Origin: Perognathus longimembris pacificus
Lineage: Eukaryota; Chordata; Mammalia; Rodentia; Heteromyidae
Length of the DNA stretch: 64,000 nucleotides
Assembly (NCBI RefSeq): GCF_023159225.1
Contig: NC_063171.1
Location: forward strand, 9,287,886-9,351,885
Direction: 5' to 3'
Shown here piece after piece: positions 10,063-21,457 of the stretch; within the stretch, counting starts at the first letter, position 1; each line of letters opens with the position of its first letter. The position numbers and the translations under genes were made by a program. A model generated the notes under the pieces. The model was not told the origin of the DNA, made no database searches, and saw nothing but the letters and a program-made list of their open reading frames with translations.

Positions 10063-10313
10063 ATTGTAGCCAAGCTCTGGTGTCTCACACCTGTAATCCT
10101 GGCTACTCAGGAGGCTGAGATCTGAGGATTGCAGTTCAAAGCCAGTCCAGACAAGTTAAGTCCATGAGACCCTTGTCACCAATTAACCACCGGAAATCCA
10201 GAAGTGGCACTGTGGGTCAAGTGGTAGAGAGCTAGCCTTTAGCTGAAGAACTCAGGGACAGTGCTCAGTGCCAGCATTCAAGCCCCATGACTGACAAAAA
10301 AAAATGAAATTGT
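10058..10313 (+). mobile_element. B1 + tRNA-like chimeric SINE, target duplication
   Basis: A B1-like left half ('cacacctgtaatcctggcta', 'ctcaggaggctgagatctg') is followed by a tRNA-like right half ('tgtgggtcaagtggtagaga', 'gctagccttt', 'cattcaagcccc') and an A-tail. The body, 10068-10303, is flanked by ATGAAATTGT at 10058-10067 and 10304-10313. The left duplication overlaps the 3' target duplication of the preceding L1, so two insertions used practically the same site. Confidence 0.9.
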
Positions 10314-11225
10314 GAAAAGTGTATTGGCCAATGACCTTTCCTGACTAATCAAACTGGGTTACTGGATCTCCCCACATTTCTTTGACCCTTGTGCTGCATT
10401 TACTGGCAGGTCACAACTTGTCCACTGTAATTTTACGCTGGTGACAAAAAATATGCTTCATATAAACTTTAGTTTCTGAATTACTTCTCCCACTCCCTAT
10501 CCCTTGCTTTCTTCCTTCTTTGTCAACTCTACTTTCTTCTGTGTCATACCTACTTTGGAAGTTGTGCTATGCCTTGAGTCTTTCAGAGTGATGGCTACTA
10601 CCCTCTCTCCAGACCTATCTGTGAGACGAGAACTATAGTGTTCATTATTACAGTGTTTGGTATCCTCTCCTTCCACTCCTTTTCATTTTCTGTGCTTCTT
10701 TTTCATTTGGAAACAAAAAGAGAGCATATTTGAGTAGATGAGAAAGCACAAGAATGGAGCTCGAGGTGAGCCCACAGGTAGACACCTTCCTGCCAGGGAA
10801 CTGTTTTGTCCCTAAATCCCCATCCCCCAGCCAGCCCCATCACAAAAGTTTTCAGTCAGTCCATCTCTGAGTTACAATTTCTTGATTAGAAAATTCAGTT
10901 TTCATTACCAATTTAGGGGAGAGGTATGATGTTTTCTAAATTCCCTAAATATGTGGTGAGATGACTTAAAGGAGACACAATCTTAGGGCCTTATGTAAAG
11001 GTTGCCCTCCATCTAGTGACTTAACTGTGCTCTGTAACTCTACTGGTGTGGGAGTGGTACAATCATAGCACAAATGAGTGGAACTGAATGAATCACCTTA
11101 TTCTCTAGTATAGATGTACTTAACAGAGACTAAATTGTAGGATTAGAGAAATAAAGTTTCTAGCCAATGAAAGACCCCCACAAAATTTTTTGCAGACTAC
11201 TGAACTAAATGTATTAGGGAGAGGA
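10314..11225. other. Unassigned sequence
   Basis: Unique-looking DNA, moderately AT-rich. A CTCF-like 'gccctccatctagtgac' at about 11003-11019 misses a key position. No coding feature recognised. Confidence 0.4.
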
Positions 11226-11462
11226 ACTGAGTGTTAGTGTCGCACACCTGTAATCCTAGTTAGTCAGGAGACTGAGATCTGAGAATAGAAGGCAGCCTAG
11301 GCCAAAAAAAAAAAAAAAAAGCACTGAAAGATTCTTATCTCCAGTTAACCAGAAAAGCAAAAAGAAACGCATCAGAAGTGACTTAAGTGATAGAGTGCCA
11401 GCCTTGAGTGAAAAAGCCAAGTAGGAGTGTGAGGACCAGACTTCAAGCCTTGGGACCAACAC
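11226..11462 (+). mobile_element. B1 + tRNA-like chimeric SINE
   Basis: The B1-like left half ('cgcacacctgtaatcctagt') is separated from the tRNA-like right half ('gtgacttaagtgatagagtg', 'ccagccttgagtg') by an internal A17 run at 11305-11322. The inner A-run shows the joint between the two modules. It is moderately diverged. Confidence 0.8.
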
Positions 11463-13111
11463 ATCCCTTGCACAAGTATTGGGTGAAGGAAACTTGGATA
11501 TTTTCAACTTCCATAACTTCCATCTAAACAGCTACTCTTCAAAACAAGCTCTGACAAAACTTTTACTATATTTAGTTCAAAACTGACATTAAAAATAAAA
11601 AGTGTAACCAATAGCCAATGGCAGCAGAGAAGCCCTTTCTCTACAAACAGTCCTGCTTCCCAAGAAGATTTAAATAAAAATATTTCCAGCCTCAATATAA
11701 CATTAAGATAAAGATTGCTACATAGTGACAAAGCTAAATCACCTTGGGAAGATTGAGTTACTTGTTCACTAATGACTGTCATCTGCCAAGAACTAGCCTG
11801 CTATTAATACTTGTAAAGCTGCTTGAACTAGAAAATCATTACTAGCAAAAATACAAGTCCACTTTTATTTTAGGAAATTAATCTAATTTGACATTGTCCT
11901 GATAATTGCTTAGCAGAAATGGTGTTGACTCCCTTCTCTATAAAGGGCAAATAAATATTGAAAGAAATTTCACCATGGGAACTGAAAATAATTGTACACT
12001 TTCTTAGTTATACCTTCTCTGTGTTTAGTCAATTCTCCATTGCAGAAACTTATCAGGGATGAATGATGTTAGCATGGAAAGTACCTGCATAAGCACATAG
12101 GAGAATAAGGAAGATGGCTGTGGAAGAAAGAACAGGATAGATTGATGAACCCCAGAAGAAAGCAAGAAACCACACTCCTTGTGCCCTGTGGTGATTATAC
12201 AGATTACAGAATTGAGATCACTCAGATTTTACTCCTATACCTCTGTTGCTTCCTTGAAAGAAATATGATAATTCTAACAGAAACAATAAAGTCCAAAGGT
12301 GTTGATCTCACGTCTTTACTTAAACTACTTAAAATGGCTCCAATAAAGAAGCTCTACTTTAAGTGAATTAAATTGGAGCAATGAGATATTGAGACAATGT
12401 GGAGAATAAAGGAATATATATCAGGCACTGAAGCAATCAGTGGAGAACTCTTGAAAATATATATGGTGGAGACTATAGACATTTCTGCATCGAACTGATT
12501 TTTCTCTTTAATAATATAATTTGACTGAATGTACCATCCTGTCTTGGTTGTTTATGCTTATTCTGAAGCTAAGTCTTCCATATACTTACAGATCAATTTA
12601 AGAGAAGTTAGAAAATCCAGATCATCAGAAAAACAAAATCACTGAGAAACCTATCACCCCAAAATAATTCTTGCTAAAATTAAGCTATGCATAACTATTT
12701 CCTTCTGGGTTTTCATGCATAGTCATATGCACCTGCTTTTTACTCAAAAGTTTTGCACCTTGGAGTTTCACTGTCATATGTTTTTGCATATGAGTACACT
12801 TTTCATCTCAGATGAGTTACCACAGATTATGTAGATATCTTATAATTTATGGATTTACAAGCTCAGGTACAAAATTATCCTGAATGTCATTCTTATAAGT
12901 CCAGACAGACTATAGAATGCTTAGGCTTTTTTCCTTGTGAAGGAACCTATTCAACTACAGTAGTAGAATCAATCTTTGACCTACATGTAGGTTGTTGCCA
13001 TAGTCCCTTCATGTCATCAGCACTTGCTTGCATTCCTGCCTCACAGGTTAGCACATTTCTCTTAACTGGAAGCCTGAATTTGACTACCATCTGGAACCTA
13101 CCATTCTTTTT
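11463..13111. other. Unassigned unique sequence
   Basis: About 1.6 kb with no recognised repeat. Open frames up to 95 codons (for example 12849-13136 plus and 11504-11782 minus) show no domain, signal or splice context that would support a gene. Confidence 0.4.
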
Positions 13112-13262
13112 TTTTTTGAAAAGGACAACCTTTTAATATTTTTTTTCAAATTTTTATTATCAAACTGATGTACAGAGAGGTTACAGTTTCATACGATAGG
13201 CATAGGATACATTTCTTGTACTGTTTGTTACCTTGTCCCTCATACCCCCCTCCCTCCATTTT
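13112..13262 (-). mobile_element. L1 3' end, short
   Basis: The complement of the L1 terminal sequence: T-rich tail, 'ttattatcaaactgatgtac', 'ggttacagtttcatacgat', 'cttgtactgtttgttacc', ending in the C-rich complement of the G-rich 3' UTR block. It is about 130 bp of L1 plus the tail, and belongs to the same 3' UTR type as 24256-24330 and 32404-32785. Confidence 0.85.
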
Positions 13263-13792
13263 CTTATGACTACATCATCGCATAAATATTGTCACATTCC
13301 AAAATATTCTCGAAGTGTTCATGAACTTACCAGGAGTCAGAATAACCTGGAGTGGCTGTTTTTCCTAGAATACTTGTTATTAGTTGACTGACAGATGGGG
13401 AGTATCAATACTCAGCTTTTCTACCACCAGGCAGAGATGACTGTGAGGTGTATATTTTGCACGGTTTTCCACTGCTGTTTTACTGAGTAAAGAACTATTT
13501 GTCCACTGTGGTCACTGGCTTCTAATACACCTTATGTTGACTACTTGCATGTCCTAATCACTTCTTCCTTTCCCCTAGTCTCTTGTAGTTTCCACTTGCT
13601 GTGCACACTTGAATTCTTAGTTCAGTGTCTGCTCTGGGAGCACTCAGGCTTTGCTACCTCTTCATAGTATTTCTGAAGCAGAAATTCTCAAGGTGTGGGC
13701 TTTGTTTGCTCTCACAGAAGTACTGTGAAAGTTCACCTACTCAACAAATTGTACAGCACAGTCCTGGGTAGATAACAATGTTTCCGTGAATG
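13263..13792. other. Unassigned sequence
   Basis: No recognised feature. Confidence 0.4.
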
Positions 13793-13889
13793 AGGTAGAT
13801 AGAGAGATAGGCAAGTAGGTAGGTAGGTAGGTAGGTAGTAAGGTAGGTAGATGGATGGATGGATGGATGGATGGATAGATAGGTAGATA
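13793..13889. repeat. GTAG/GATG tetranucleotide microsatellite
   Basis: A compound tract of (GTAG)n, then (ATGG)n, then GATA-like units, close to 100 bp. The inner arrays are nearly pure, so it is likely to be length-variable. Confidence 0.9.
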
Positions 13890-15439
13890 TAATTGTTGTC
13901 TCATTAGATTAAAACATTCTATTTAAAACATTCTATTTCTTGTGATGGCATAGCTGTTGTTCTGGTAGCACAGTACATTGGTGGTGAGGTGCTGTATATA
14001 ATAAGCCTATTCCATATAAAATGTAACATATATACATGTACCTACAAAGTGCTTGAAAATGTTAATAAATTATTGTATTCATGTGTTATGCATTCACTAT
14101 GCTATACCTTCTGTCATTATAATAGTCACTTCTACTTACTTTAAAAATAAAGATGACTATAAAACAGTACACTGACATTATTTTGATACTTCATATTTAC
14201 CTGGTGTCTTGAAACCATGTCATGTGACTGACTTGTGCCACTTGGGTTTGTGTACATGCACTCTGAGACTCAACAGTGAAAGAATCACTAGCAATGCAGT
14301 TCTCAGAAACATCTCAAACTAACAGGGTGTTTGACTCTACAGGGTTTCACAAGTTATAGGGGATCTGTGGAGGGTAAGCCCTTTTAAGTTTTTGACTGAA
14401 AAGTTTAAAAATTTTTAGGTTAGGGTTTATCAAGTCCATGCAGCTAACTAGAAATTAAGCCAGTATCTAAACCTGTATTTTCTGAAAAGAACATTTACTT
14501 GTATGAGATAACAATGAATGTATCAAAAGTAAAGTTGAGTTAGGTTGCATCAGGGATATAGATACTGACTGAATTTATTTGAAAAAGCTTGAACTTTATA
14601 ATGTACAGTAAATTACCTTTTCTTTCCCTGAAAGTGATACATTTCTTGCCTGAAATCACATATAGTGCCAAACCCCATTTGTTACTATATATACCACCTT
14701 ATAAATTATTTAATTTATAAATTAGTTATAAACTATTATCAATAACTAATAATAACACACGTAATTATAAATATGTACTGTAAAATGTGGAACCTGATTT
14801 TCTTTAAAGAGTCAAAACAAGTCTTAATTTTTGGGGCAGTGGATCACAGTTGCTTATTTTAGACCTATGTTCCTTCCTTGAGCCTACTCTCTACCTGTGG
14901 ACTTTTATGGAACTTTCCCAGAATCTCTCTCTATCTTTGGAACCTGAGGCTGCAATTGTGTACCAGCTGACCTTTAGTAGACTGTGCTCATGGGGCAGAG
15001 CAATGTGCATATATAAGCATGGTTCAAGGCATTTTAAAAAAAGGTGCAAAGTCTTTGGGAGGAGAGAGGAAGGAAAGATAAGTTCTGTCAGAGGGAGAAG
15101 GGAAAGTTAGCTGGAACAGGTGGGCTTTAAGCTGCATCTAGAAGAATGGGTAGGATTTCAACAGGTGGATATGGGGTGGGGGAAGAGGAGAAAGGAGCAA
15201 CATGAACACAGACTGGCACCCAGGGCACAGGGCTGAAGATGGAAGAACTGTGCATACATTTAGATGGAGAAGGATTTTCATCTCAATGCCTGGGAGTTTC
15301 TTTTGTATTTTAGTATTTTTTGATTTGGAAAGGATCATACTTAGATTTTCATTTGAAGAATATTTACCTAAGGATACCTTCCTTGTTTTAGATAATCGGT
15401 GTTATCTTATACTCAGTCACTTTGCTTTGAAATTTTTGA
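13890..15439. other. Unassigned sequence
   Basis: AT-rich, with a small exact duplication of about 15 bp ('taaaacattctattt' twice, 13911-13938) and an AT-rich patch at 14700-14780. No recognised transposon or gene. Confidence 0.4.
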
Positions 15440-15575
15440 AACAAGATATCGATGCATCTCAGACCATACTAAAACTCACTATGTAGCCAATACTGTGCTC
15501 AAACTTGTATCACTCCTGCTCCTGTATCACAAGTGTTAGAATAAAAAACACATACCAACATGCCAGGCTATTGAC
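15440..15575 (-). mobile_element. Diverged B1-like SINE
   Basis: In complement it follows B1 order ('aaactcactatgtagccaat', 'cctgctcctgtatcacaag', 'caccaacatgccaggcta'-like). Heavy divergence indicates an old copy. Confidence 0.6.
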
Positions 15576-16592
15576 ATCTTAATGGCCAGTTCTTCAGCCT
15601 AAAGTAACACGCATGCTATTTTCTGCAGAGAAAATAACACAATTGTTTATTATCTGTGTGTTTATTTTTTACCCGCTGTCTCTGTAAAGGACTTTATAAA
15701 ACCATGGGTCACATTATTACTATCCTTTGTGATCTTCCTAGTTTAGCAGAGTAATCATGCAAGAGCTCCATAAGTTCTGAAAAGACTGAATGAAGTAAAA
15801 TTAATTTGCTGGAAAACTGAAAAGATGTTAAATTGTTTAGAAATACACTGAAATACTTTATTCTGCATCTGAGGACAGACATTAAGACCAAGGACTCTGG
15901 AACCTTCTGGCCCATGGATGTAGAGAACCTTATACCCTTGGTATCCCTAACTTGCTCATGCCATTTGGTATAGTGTTTATCAGTGGAATTATCTCTTGGT
16001 TTCTTCTTTGCTACATATCTTACCTCCAACATTTTCTGACCATTATTTCAACTAGGTGCTAGACTTGGTAATTTTCTAAATAATCTGGAAATTGACTGCT
16101 CTTTTGCAGATGGCTATAGATTGGGTTGCTTTAGACTAATCCAAAGCCACTATTTGCTGAAAAGTGAGGGAGTTGTTTTGAAATGGAAGGAAGTTTTGGA
16201 GGTCATCCAGTAGCTTTGGAAACAATTTTGCCAGCTAAACTAGGAGGCCAGAATCCAATCTGGATTTCCGAATTCCTGTAAATAGTTTGACGCTATTTGG
16301 TGATGTTTTTGGATAACGAAATGACCTTCATTCTTACTATAGGATAATTTCATATGCTCATGTTTTCAGCCATTGTTCTACAATTGCCAATAAAGCATTT
16401 CAGTCTTGTTCCAAGGATATGAAAATCAATAATGGGATCATCATCCAGTCAGTGCTATAACTGGAAGAATTTGAAAAGGCTACAACTGAGATATTCTTTC
16501 TTGGAATTGGGAGAAAATAATTTCTACAGGTAATCTGAAAATATATAAAGTTAGGTAGGATTAATTTGAGATGATTTTTTCCTTTTTTTTTT
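15576..16592. other. Unassigned sequence
   Basis: No recognised feature apart from a very weak MIR-like resemblance around 15880-16000. A 107-codon minus-strand open frame (15709-16032) has no recognisable domain. Confidence 0.4.
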
Positions 16593-16833
16593 AAAGATAG
16601 TACACTAAACGACTACAAAAGCAATTCTTGCAAAACTGTTTGGTGTAAACCAACTCAACAACTCATGGGGGGAGAGGAAAAGGAGGTGGAGGGAGGGGGA
16701 ATGAGGGAGGGAGTAACAAACAGTACAAGAAATGTGTCCAATGCCTAAGTATGAAACTGTAACCTCTCTGTATATCACTTGGACAATAAATATGAGAAAA
16801 AAAATAAAAATAAAGGTAAATAAAAAAAGATAG
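16593..16833 (+). mobile_element. L1 3' end inserted into a B1 tail
   Basis: L1 3' UTR (16601-16825) with the landmarks 'aaaactgtttggtgtaaacc', the G-rich block 'catggggggagaggaaaagg', 'gtatgaaactgtaacctctc' and an A-rich tail. It is flanked by 8-bp AAAGATAG at 16593-16600 and 16826-16833. The insertion splits the T-run (A-tail in complement) from the body of a minus-strand B1. Confidence 0.85.
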
Positions 16834-16932
16834 GGTCTTGCTTTGTAGTTCTCGCTAGCCTCAACCTTGCAGTCCTCTGGCCTCTGCTTTCCAAGTGCTG
16901 TGATTAAGGTATGCACAAACATGCCTTGCTTG
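16834..16932 (-). mobile_element. B1 SINE body (tail displaced by L1)
   Basis: Minus-strand B1: 'gggtcttgctttgtagttc', 'tctgctttccaagtgctgtg', 'caaacatgccttgcttg'. Its T-rich tail lies on the far side of the L1, at about 16575-16592. Confidence 0.8.
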
Positions 16933-16956
16933 AGGTAGCTTAAAAATTAATTCTCG

Positions 16957-17163
16957 GGGCTGGGGATATGGCCTAGTCGCAAGAGTGCTTGTCTCGTATA
17001 TATGAGGCCCTAGGTTCGATTCCCCAGCACCACATATACAGAAAATGGCCAGAAGTGGCGCTGTGGCTCAAGTGGCAGAGTGCTAGCCTTGAGCAAGAAG
17101 AAGCCAGAGACAGTGCTCAGGCCCTGAGTCCAAGCCCCAGGACTGGCCAAAAAAAAAAAAAAA
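16957..17163 (+). mobile_element. ID + tRNA-like dimer SINE
   Basis: A well-preserved left ID unit ('ggggctggggatatggccta', B box 'ggttcgattccccagcacc') and a right unit ('gtggcgctgtggctcaagtg', 'gcagagtgctagccttgagc', 'gagtccaagccccagg'), then an A-tail. It is nearly identical to the copy at 51713, so the subfamily is young. The flanks show only a weak AATTCTC/ATTTCTC duplication. Confidence 0.92.
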
Positions 17164-17959
17164 TTTCTCACCTGGAATATGAATGAAATATGACTAATCA
17201 TCACAACCATGATTTCAAGAAGGATATTTAATCAGAACCATGAGACATGATTCATTTGTATGCCTAGTTCAAAGGACAGAATTGTTTTTTCACTATTTTA
17301 TTGTGCCAGTGAACAAAATGAGACACCATTATAATAACAGCCTTGGGGATATTTGGGGGAAATATATACCTTATAGAAATGTTTGCATAATAATAATTAG
17401 GCATTTAAAATTGGGAGTTAAAATAATGCTATTTAACTACCTTCAACATTCTCATAGATGGAATTCCATTGATTGAGGGCACTGGTCAGTAGGATTTGCT
17501 AACATCTTCTTGCTTCACATGGAGAGTCTAGAAACATTCTGAAATATGATGTAAACCATTTCCTATCAACAGCACAACTGTGAGTATGTTAATTTAGTTA
17601 TCTCAACATTGTGTCCTCTCCTGCTGTCTGGTACAGAGGAAGGCAGTACCTGCTGCCTTTGATGTTCTCAATCTTTTGTATTGTGAAGGAAGAATTTGGC
17701 TCCATTTTCCTGAACAAAGCTGCGAAAACTGGCACTGTTTATGATGTCTCTACTCCATCTCTCTGCTCCCTAATGAAATTCTGGGCATTCTTTAAGGCCT
17801 ATCTATACTGCTGCCTCTTTAGAGACATTTTCTTTCCTCTTGTTCTCCCTGTGAAAGGATGGAAAAAGTAAGGAGCTTTCTACTGTCAACAACAGAGACA
17901 GGATCCAAGTGGTCCATAGCTATTGCGATCCTATCTTCTCATCAGAGTTATATCCAAGT
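17164..17959. other. Unassigned sequence
   Basis: No recognised repeat. An 86-codon plus-strand open frame at 17611-17871 shows nothing family-specific. Confidence 0.4.
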
Positions 17960-18165
17960 ACCCTCAACAGGGAAGCAGTGAAACATGGTGTTATGAACTC
18001 AGGCTTTGAAATCCCATACACTGCAAATCAGACTCTGTTTCCACCGGTTACCCATGGGGACACCCTGGGGGAGTTTGCCTCAGGGTATCAGTGTCCTGAT
18101 TTGAAAATCCAGCATCATCATATTACCTAGTTTAGTAGATGAGGTGAGGATAAATAGATGCGTAT
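17960..18165 (+). mobile_element. MIR SINE, old
   Basis: MIR landmarks appear in order: 'gaactcaggctttgaaatc', 'ctgcaaatcagactctg', 'ggggagtttgcctcagggt', 'cagtgtcctgatttgaaaat' and 'gatgaggtgaggataaa'. Typical of a worn mammalian-wide MIR. Confidence 0.65.
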
Positions 18166-18924
18166 ACATCAACCAACACAGTGTGTTCCCTGAAAAGCTC
18201 TCAATGGGAGTCAGTTAGTGTTGTTACTATTACTAATGTACATTACACATTTGTCTTTTCTCATTTGTCTCTGAGCTTTAGTGGGGAGTCTTTATCAGTC
18301 TCAAATAGCCCTGACAGACAGTGTCCTCAGTGCTTGTAAATTAACAGATGTAGTTTTCTCAGTACCTGTTAAAGGACATATGCAACCTGCACATAGCTAT
18401 ATTATGTGAAAGGTCTGACACTGCCTTGGTGGCAAGAGTTCACTCTTTTTGTGTCCTTGTTTGCCCTGCAATGGCCCAGTCTCCACCTGCTGTCCTCATA
18501 TGATTATTAATAGCTCCTTCTTTCACTCTACTTTTGAGAGGAGTCTCATCAGATTGATTCCTAGAAATTGGCCTCCTCAGCCTCAGTTCCCACACCCCAC
18601 TCAGCAGGAAATATGGGGAGCAGTGGATGTCTACTGCCTGGATCTGACATCCTGATTATAGGAGAAATGCTTAACACAGCTGATAAAAGAAGGAAAGGAC
18701 AATTCACTCATTGTTTACTTCCTTTTCCTGAAAATTAACTAAGAATGACTATCAGATATGAGTCTAAGAGGACAGAAGAAATGAATTAAGAAACTCTTCT
18801 GTCCATTGACAATGAATGGTAGGATAATCTTAGATTCAAGAATTCAAGATTCTAGAAGATTCTTAAAGATTACTGAATTCAAGAGTGCAGTAGCACATCC
18901 AAAACAAGATATCAGACAAAAAGT
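18166..18924. other. Unassigned sequence
   Basis: Contains a small local repetition of 'aagattctagaagattctt' type at about 18840-18880. No gene or recognised transposon. Confidence 0.4.
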
Positions 18925-19590
18925 ATCACACACATATTCTAGTTATTACAAATGAGGAAAACCATGCAACCTATATTTCTTTGGGGCTTGCTTTCTTTGC
19001 TTAATATAATTTTTACTAGGTCTTTCCATTTCCTTATGAATAAGGCAGTATTTCTATGATATACTTAGCAGGTGATCACAATATTCCAAATACTAAGTGC
19101 ATAGGACCATATAAAATGAAACTTATCAAAACAAACTCAAAGAATTGGAAACAAAAGATTCGTATTATGTTCTGTATGCAATTATTTGTATTTTTTTCTG
19201 TTTTTGTTTTCTACACCCTTTGCTTGTATAAATGTTTATCTGATCTATGGAAGAGAAGGGAATCACAAAAACAGCAGGACAAAAGATAAACTAATGCAAC
19301 AATGATACTCACTAAACACTGCATTGGTAATGAATTTTACAACTTGAAGGGAAGGGAGATGGGAAGGGGTGAGCAGGAGAAAATGAGGGAGGGTGTAACA
19401 GAGTATGTTCATCATAGCACAATTTACTATAGCTAAAATATAGAACCAACCCAGATGCCCCTCAGTAGATGAATGGATCAAGTAAATGTGGTACATATAC
19501 ACAATGGAATTCTGTGCTTCTATCAGAATGAATGACATTGACTCATTCATAAGGAAATGGAAAGACTTGGAAAAATCATTTTCAGTGACT
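18925..19590. mobile_element. Rearranged L1 3' segments, probable second twin-priming event
   Basis: Part 1 (about 18925-19055) is L1 on the minus strand, covering the ORF2 end ('cataaggaaatggaaagacc' in complement) into the start of the 3' UTR. Part 2 (about 19056-19406) is plus-strand L1 3' UTR starting at the matching next segment. Part 3 (19407-19590) is plus-strand ORF2 C-terminal sequence ('cagatgcccctcagtagatg', 'gtacatatacacaatggaat') ending without a tail. Parts 1 and 2 fit twin priming. Part 3 is either a separate truncated L1 or a rearrangement. No outer target duplication was found. Confidence 0.75.
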
Positions 19591-19844
19591 TTGCCTCCCA
19601 GCCTCGTCAGATCTGTGATTCTCCCCTACCATGTTCCTTTTGCCCACTTGTACCCCTCCTCCTGCAGATGTTGGCAACCCAGAGCCTTCTGGATCAATCT
19701 CCAAAAATCTTAAGTCATATTTTACTTGTTAAGTTAAATTCCAAATTATAGCATGAAGATTGTAAAGTTTGTAATGGTTATTTCAAGCACTGAAGCCCAC
19801 TGGCAAGGCAACCAAGGGATGAGGTCAAAACCTGGGACATATCT
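19591..19844. other. Unassigned sequence
   Basis: No recognised feature. Confidence 0.35.
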
Positions 19845-20030
19845 GGAGTGCAAAGACAGCAAGAATTTGAGATCAGGCAAAGTGGGTTTGAATTCTGGCA
19901 ATGTGGCTTTGGCCTTTCATTTATATGTAGGAAATAATCACAATACCTGACTCCTAGGCTTGCATGAGAACAAAATTGGGATGATAAAACACCTTATACC
20001 ATGCCCAGCACATACTGCAACAAGGAAATC
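19845..20030 (+). mobile_element. MIR SINE, old
   Basis: The plus strand shows 'gtgggtttgaattctggcaa', 'tgtggctttggcctttcat' and a 3' end 'aaacaccttataccatgccc', then 'agcacatac', which matches the MIR end 'agcacctagcacagtgcctggcacata'. Confidence 0.65.
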
Positions 20031-21335
20031 AAGAATAAGAGCTTTGGTGGAGGACAGACAAAGAATCTCACTTCGAATGCCCAAAGTCAATCACTTCATC
20101 TTCTGTCTTTGGGAGGACAGAATAATCACTTGATGGTAGTAAAACTTAACTACACTTAAAAGATTTACCTCAGTTTTTGGTAAAATAGCACTAAGTTAGG
20201 GCTGCTATGATAACAGTTATTATTAGATTGTTCTACTGTCAGAGGGGCTTCATGACTGACAAATATGGTGTTCTCATTGTTGGAATGGCATGAGATACTG
20301 TCCTGAATTCATTTTGGAAGGATATCATTTTAGTTAAACATAATGTAGAACCCTGAATCTAACCAATCACTTCATATTGCATTTATCTTAAACGATAGGT
20401 CAGCTGGTGTTGGAGAAATCCATTATATTTGTATCAGGAGTTAAATGAATGTTAAACCAGAGAGGGACCATTTAACCTTTAGTGTCTCAATTGCTACTTC
20501 CCAAAGGTCATTTATCTAATATCACAAAGTGACTGATCTGTTTTAACCTGTTCTCAGGCTGTCCAGGACAGCTGTAAGGCCTTGTTATGAAATAGGATTT
20601 CATCTTAGTTGCCACTAGTCACGTACATGTATTCAAATTTGCGCTCTGATAGAAAATCAAACATTTGGATATCTACTTGTGGATACATGAGGGAGAGACT
20701 AAAACAAAGAGAGAAAAAAAACTGTGACCTTTCTGTAGTCATTTTCTCCATCTTGCATTCTGGCTAGAGAACAAGTAAATAAAGGCTGGAAACTATGAGC
20801 CTGCTTTGCCTTTCTTTCTCTTGAGCTCAAGTTCTACCACTGCCAGACATGAGATCAGAAACCAAGACTATTACTGCTCTACGTGGCACTTTCCCTTCTG
20901 CTGATTGTATTGCCTAAAGAACTACACCTGGATGTGACTTGTTTGAATCCCAATAACCTTTGTTTTTAATGATTATTGTTACAGTCCTTCAGGAAAAAGC
21001 CAGGAATGATACTGCTGCCCTTGTTGCAGAGAAAAACACAGGCACCAGGTCTTGAGGACTATAGCTTGCCCAAAACACCTACTGAGCAACAGGCAGGCAA
21101 GATGGCAGGGTCACTTAGTTGTCACCGACTGTGTGCATTTATACTTCAAGGAACTAGGAAGCAACTGTATAACATAAAAGTGCTGGATGTTCACAAAAAC
21201 CACTAAACTAAATGGTTGAGTAAATGAAGTGTGGGAGTTCTTGATTGCAGAGGATAACTAGCACCGCATGTGCATCTTGATTCCAAGTGTTTTCTTTCAG
21301 TCCCACTTCACTCAAAGGTTGCTCACGATAAAGAA
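20031..21335. other. Unassigned unique sequence
   Basis: About 1.3 kb with no repeat family or coding segment that I can support. Several open frames of about 70 codons are uninformative. Confidence 0.4.
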
Positions 21336-21457
21336 TGCTGTAGTTGTTTACTTGTTCATTTCTCTTAGTCATCTGGGAGCTTCTAGTAGGCAGGGTCAGA
21401 TCTTTGATATTTCAGTGCCTGGCACACTATTGAATCTCAAGCAATGGTTTTTTTGAA
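21336..21457 (+). mobile_element. L2 3' end, old
   Basis: The stretch follows the LINE-2 3' end: 'ctgggagcttctagtaggca', 'gggtcagatctttgatattt', 'cagtgcctggcacactattg', 'aatctcaagcaatgg'. It matches the familiar 'gagctccttgagggcagg ... cagtgcctggcacatagtaggtgctcaat' order. Confidence 0.6.

Noticed and set aside
11003..11019. Second CTCF-like site ('gccctccatctagtgac')
   Set aside because: It departs from the consensus at the conserved GGC core, so it is too weak to call.
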